A stretch of DNA of 64,000 nucleotides. It comes from Phalacrocorax aristotelis. Its lineage: Eukaryota > Chordata > Aves > Suliformes > Phalacrocoracidae. A program made the translations under genes and the position numbers. The stretch is taken from positions 23,848,975-23,912,974 of the forward strand of contig NC_134283.1 in NCBI RefSeq assembly GCF_949628215.1. The letters run 5' to 3'. A model generated the notes under the pieces. The model had not been told where the DNA came from, searched no databases, and saw nothing but the letters and a program-made list of their open reading frames with translations. The stretch's first letter is position 1. Every line of letters starts with the position of its first letter. Shown here piece after piece: positions 63,471 to 64,000 of this stretch.

Positions 63471-64000
63471 GCTGGGAGGTAAAACCACCCGACGCCCCGG
63501 CGGGCCTGACTCGCCGGGGGCAGCAAGACAGAGGAGCTGGTGCTGGCACTGCCTAACAAAAAGATAGAAAGAGGGAACCCCGGGGGTCCCGGTCCCGCCG
63601 GGGCTGCGCTCGTGATTCCCGGCGAGGGGAATCATCGTCTTGACACCGGAGGCACAACTGCCACAGCCGCTGGCAGCCCTGGGGCAGTAGGCCGGGGAAG
63701 AGCCTCTCGGCCTCCCCCACGGAGGCAGTAGGCCGAGGGGCCACCGCAGCCCCGCCGCTGGCCGAGACGCGTCGGGCCAGGGCCAGGCAACCCCACCACC
63801 CCGCGCCGCAAAATGGCGGCCCCACAGCTCCAGCGCACTGCCCTCTTTATTGGCCGTGCTTGAAAGGCTCCGCCAAGAAGCTGCGTTGCGAATGGCCGGC
63901 AGCTCTATGGTCACTATAGCAACCACCCCTCCCTCAGCTCCTATTGGCCAAGCGGCGCGAGGACACAGGGCAACGGCTCGACTCGGCGCGGCGACGCCGG
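63470..64000 (+). promoter_or_regulatory. CpG island promoter at the right edge, probably of the next gene (KATNB1 in human)
   Basis: CpG-rich to the window edge. It holds a near-perfect X-box (63910-63923) and CCAAT-type boxes (CTATTGGCC near 63941-63949 and TTATTGGCC near 63847-63855). In human the gene after DRC7 on the same strand is KATNB1, the katanin p80 subunit. No coding sequence of that gene is inside the window, so the assignment rests on gene order. Confidence 0.55.
63910..63923 (+). promoter_or_regulatory. RFX X-box-like motif
   Basis: GTCACTATAGCAAC agrees with the X-box consensus GTNRCCATRGYAAC at 13 of 14 positions, the exception being T for C in the first half-site. It lies about 20 bases before a CCAAT-type box in a CpG-island promoter. 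RFX factors drive many cilium and centrosome genes. Confidence 0.55.

Overview
This is vertebrate nuclear DNA, most likely from a bird. Genes are split into many short exons with small introns, promoters sit in CpG islands, and two fragments of the CR1 LINE family are present, one ending in the CR1 3' tail ATTCTATGATTC. The gene order CCDC102A, ADGRG5, ADGRG1, (ADGRG3), DRC7 is the one I know from human 16q21. All exon models were read by eye from splice sites, reading phase and remembered protein families; no alignment was run.

Layout. 1-6000: CCDC102A on the minus strand, with its probable CpG-island promoter near 7.4-8.0 kb. 8.0-8.8 kb: a long degenerate GCAC/TGCA-rich tandem array. 10.07-11.45 kb: a dead CR1 LINE on the minus strand. 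12.99-17.44 kb: the adhesion GPCR gene ADGRG5 on the plus strand. 17.8-22.4 kb: no gene recognised. 22.5-23.05 kb: a CpG island that may hold the leader exon of ADGRG1. 28.44-35.4 kb: ADGRG1 (GPR56) on the plus strand. 36.27-37.96 kb: two orphan exons that look like the remains of a third family member, ADGRG3 (GPR97). 38.73-46.01 kb: a minus-strand gene for an EGF plus zona-pellucida-domain membrane protein of the uromodulin/GP2 type, which I do not know at this place in mammals. 46.3-46.7 kb: a CpG island that may serve both this gene and DRC7. 47.37-61.53 kb: DRC7, a nexin-dynein regulatory complex subunit, on the plus strand. 63.47-64.0 kb: a CpG-island promoter with a strong RFX X-box-like site, probably for the next gene, which is KATNB1 in human.

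How the parts relate. ADGRG5, ADGRG1 and the orphan ADGRG3-like exon share exon boundaries and phases, as expected of tandem duplicates. Both complete receptors keep an intact GPS and tethered-agonist sequence. DRC7 and the gene expected to its right act in cilia and microtubules, and X-box-like sites lie at both promoters. The most unusual content is the ZP/EGF gene, the stripped ADGRG3-like locus, an ADGRG5 intron whose retention would make a receptor fragment cut just after the GPS, and a CR1 insertion that seems to supply the branch point for the last ADGRG1 exon.
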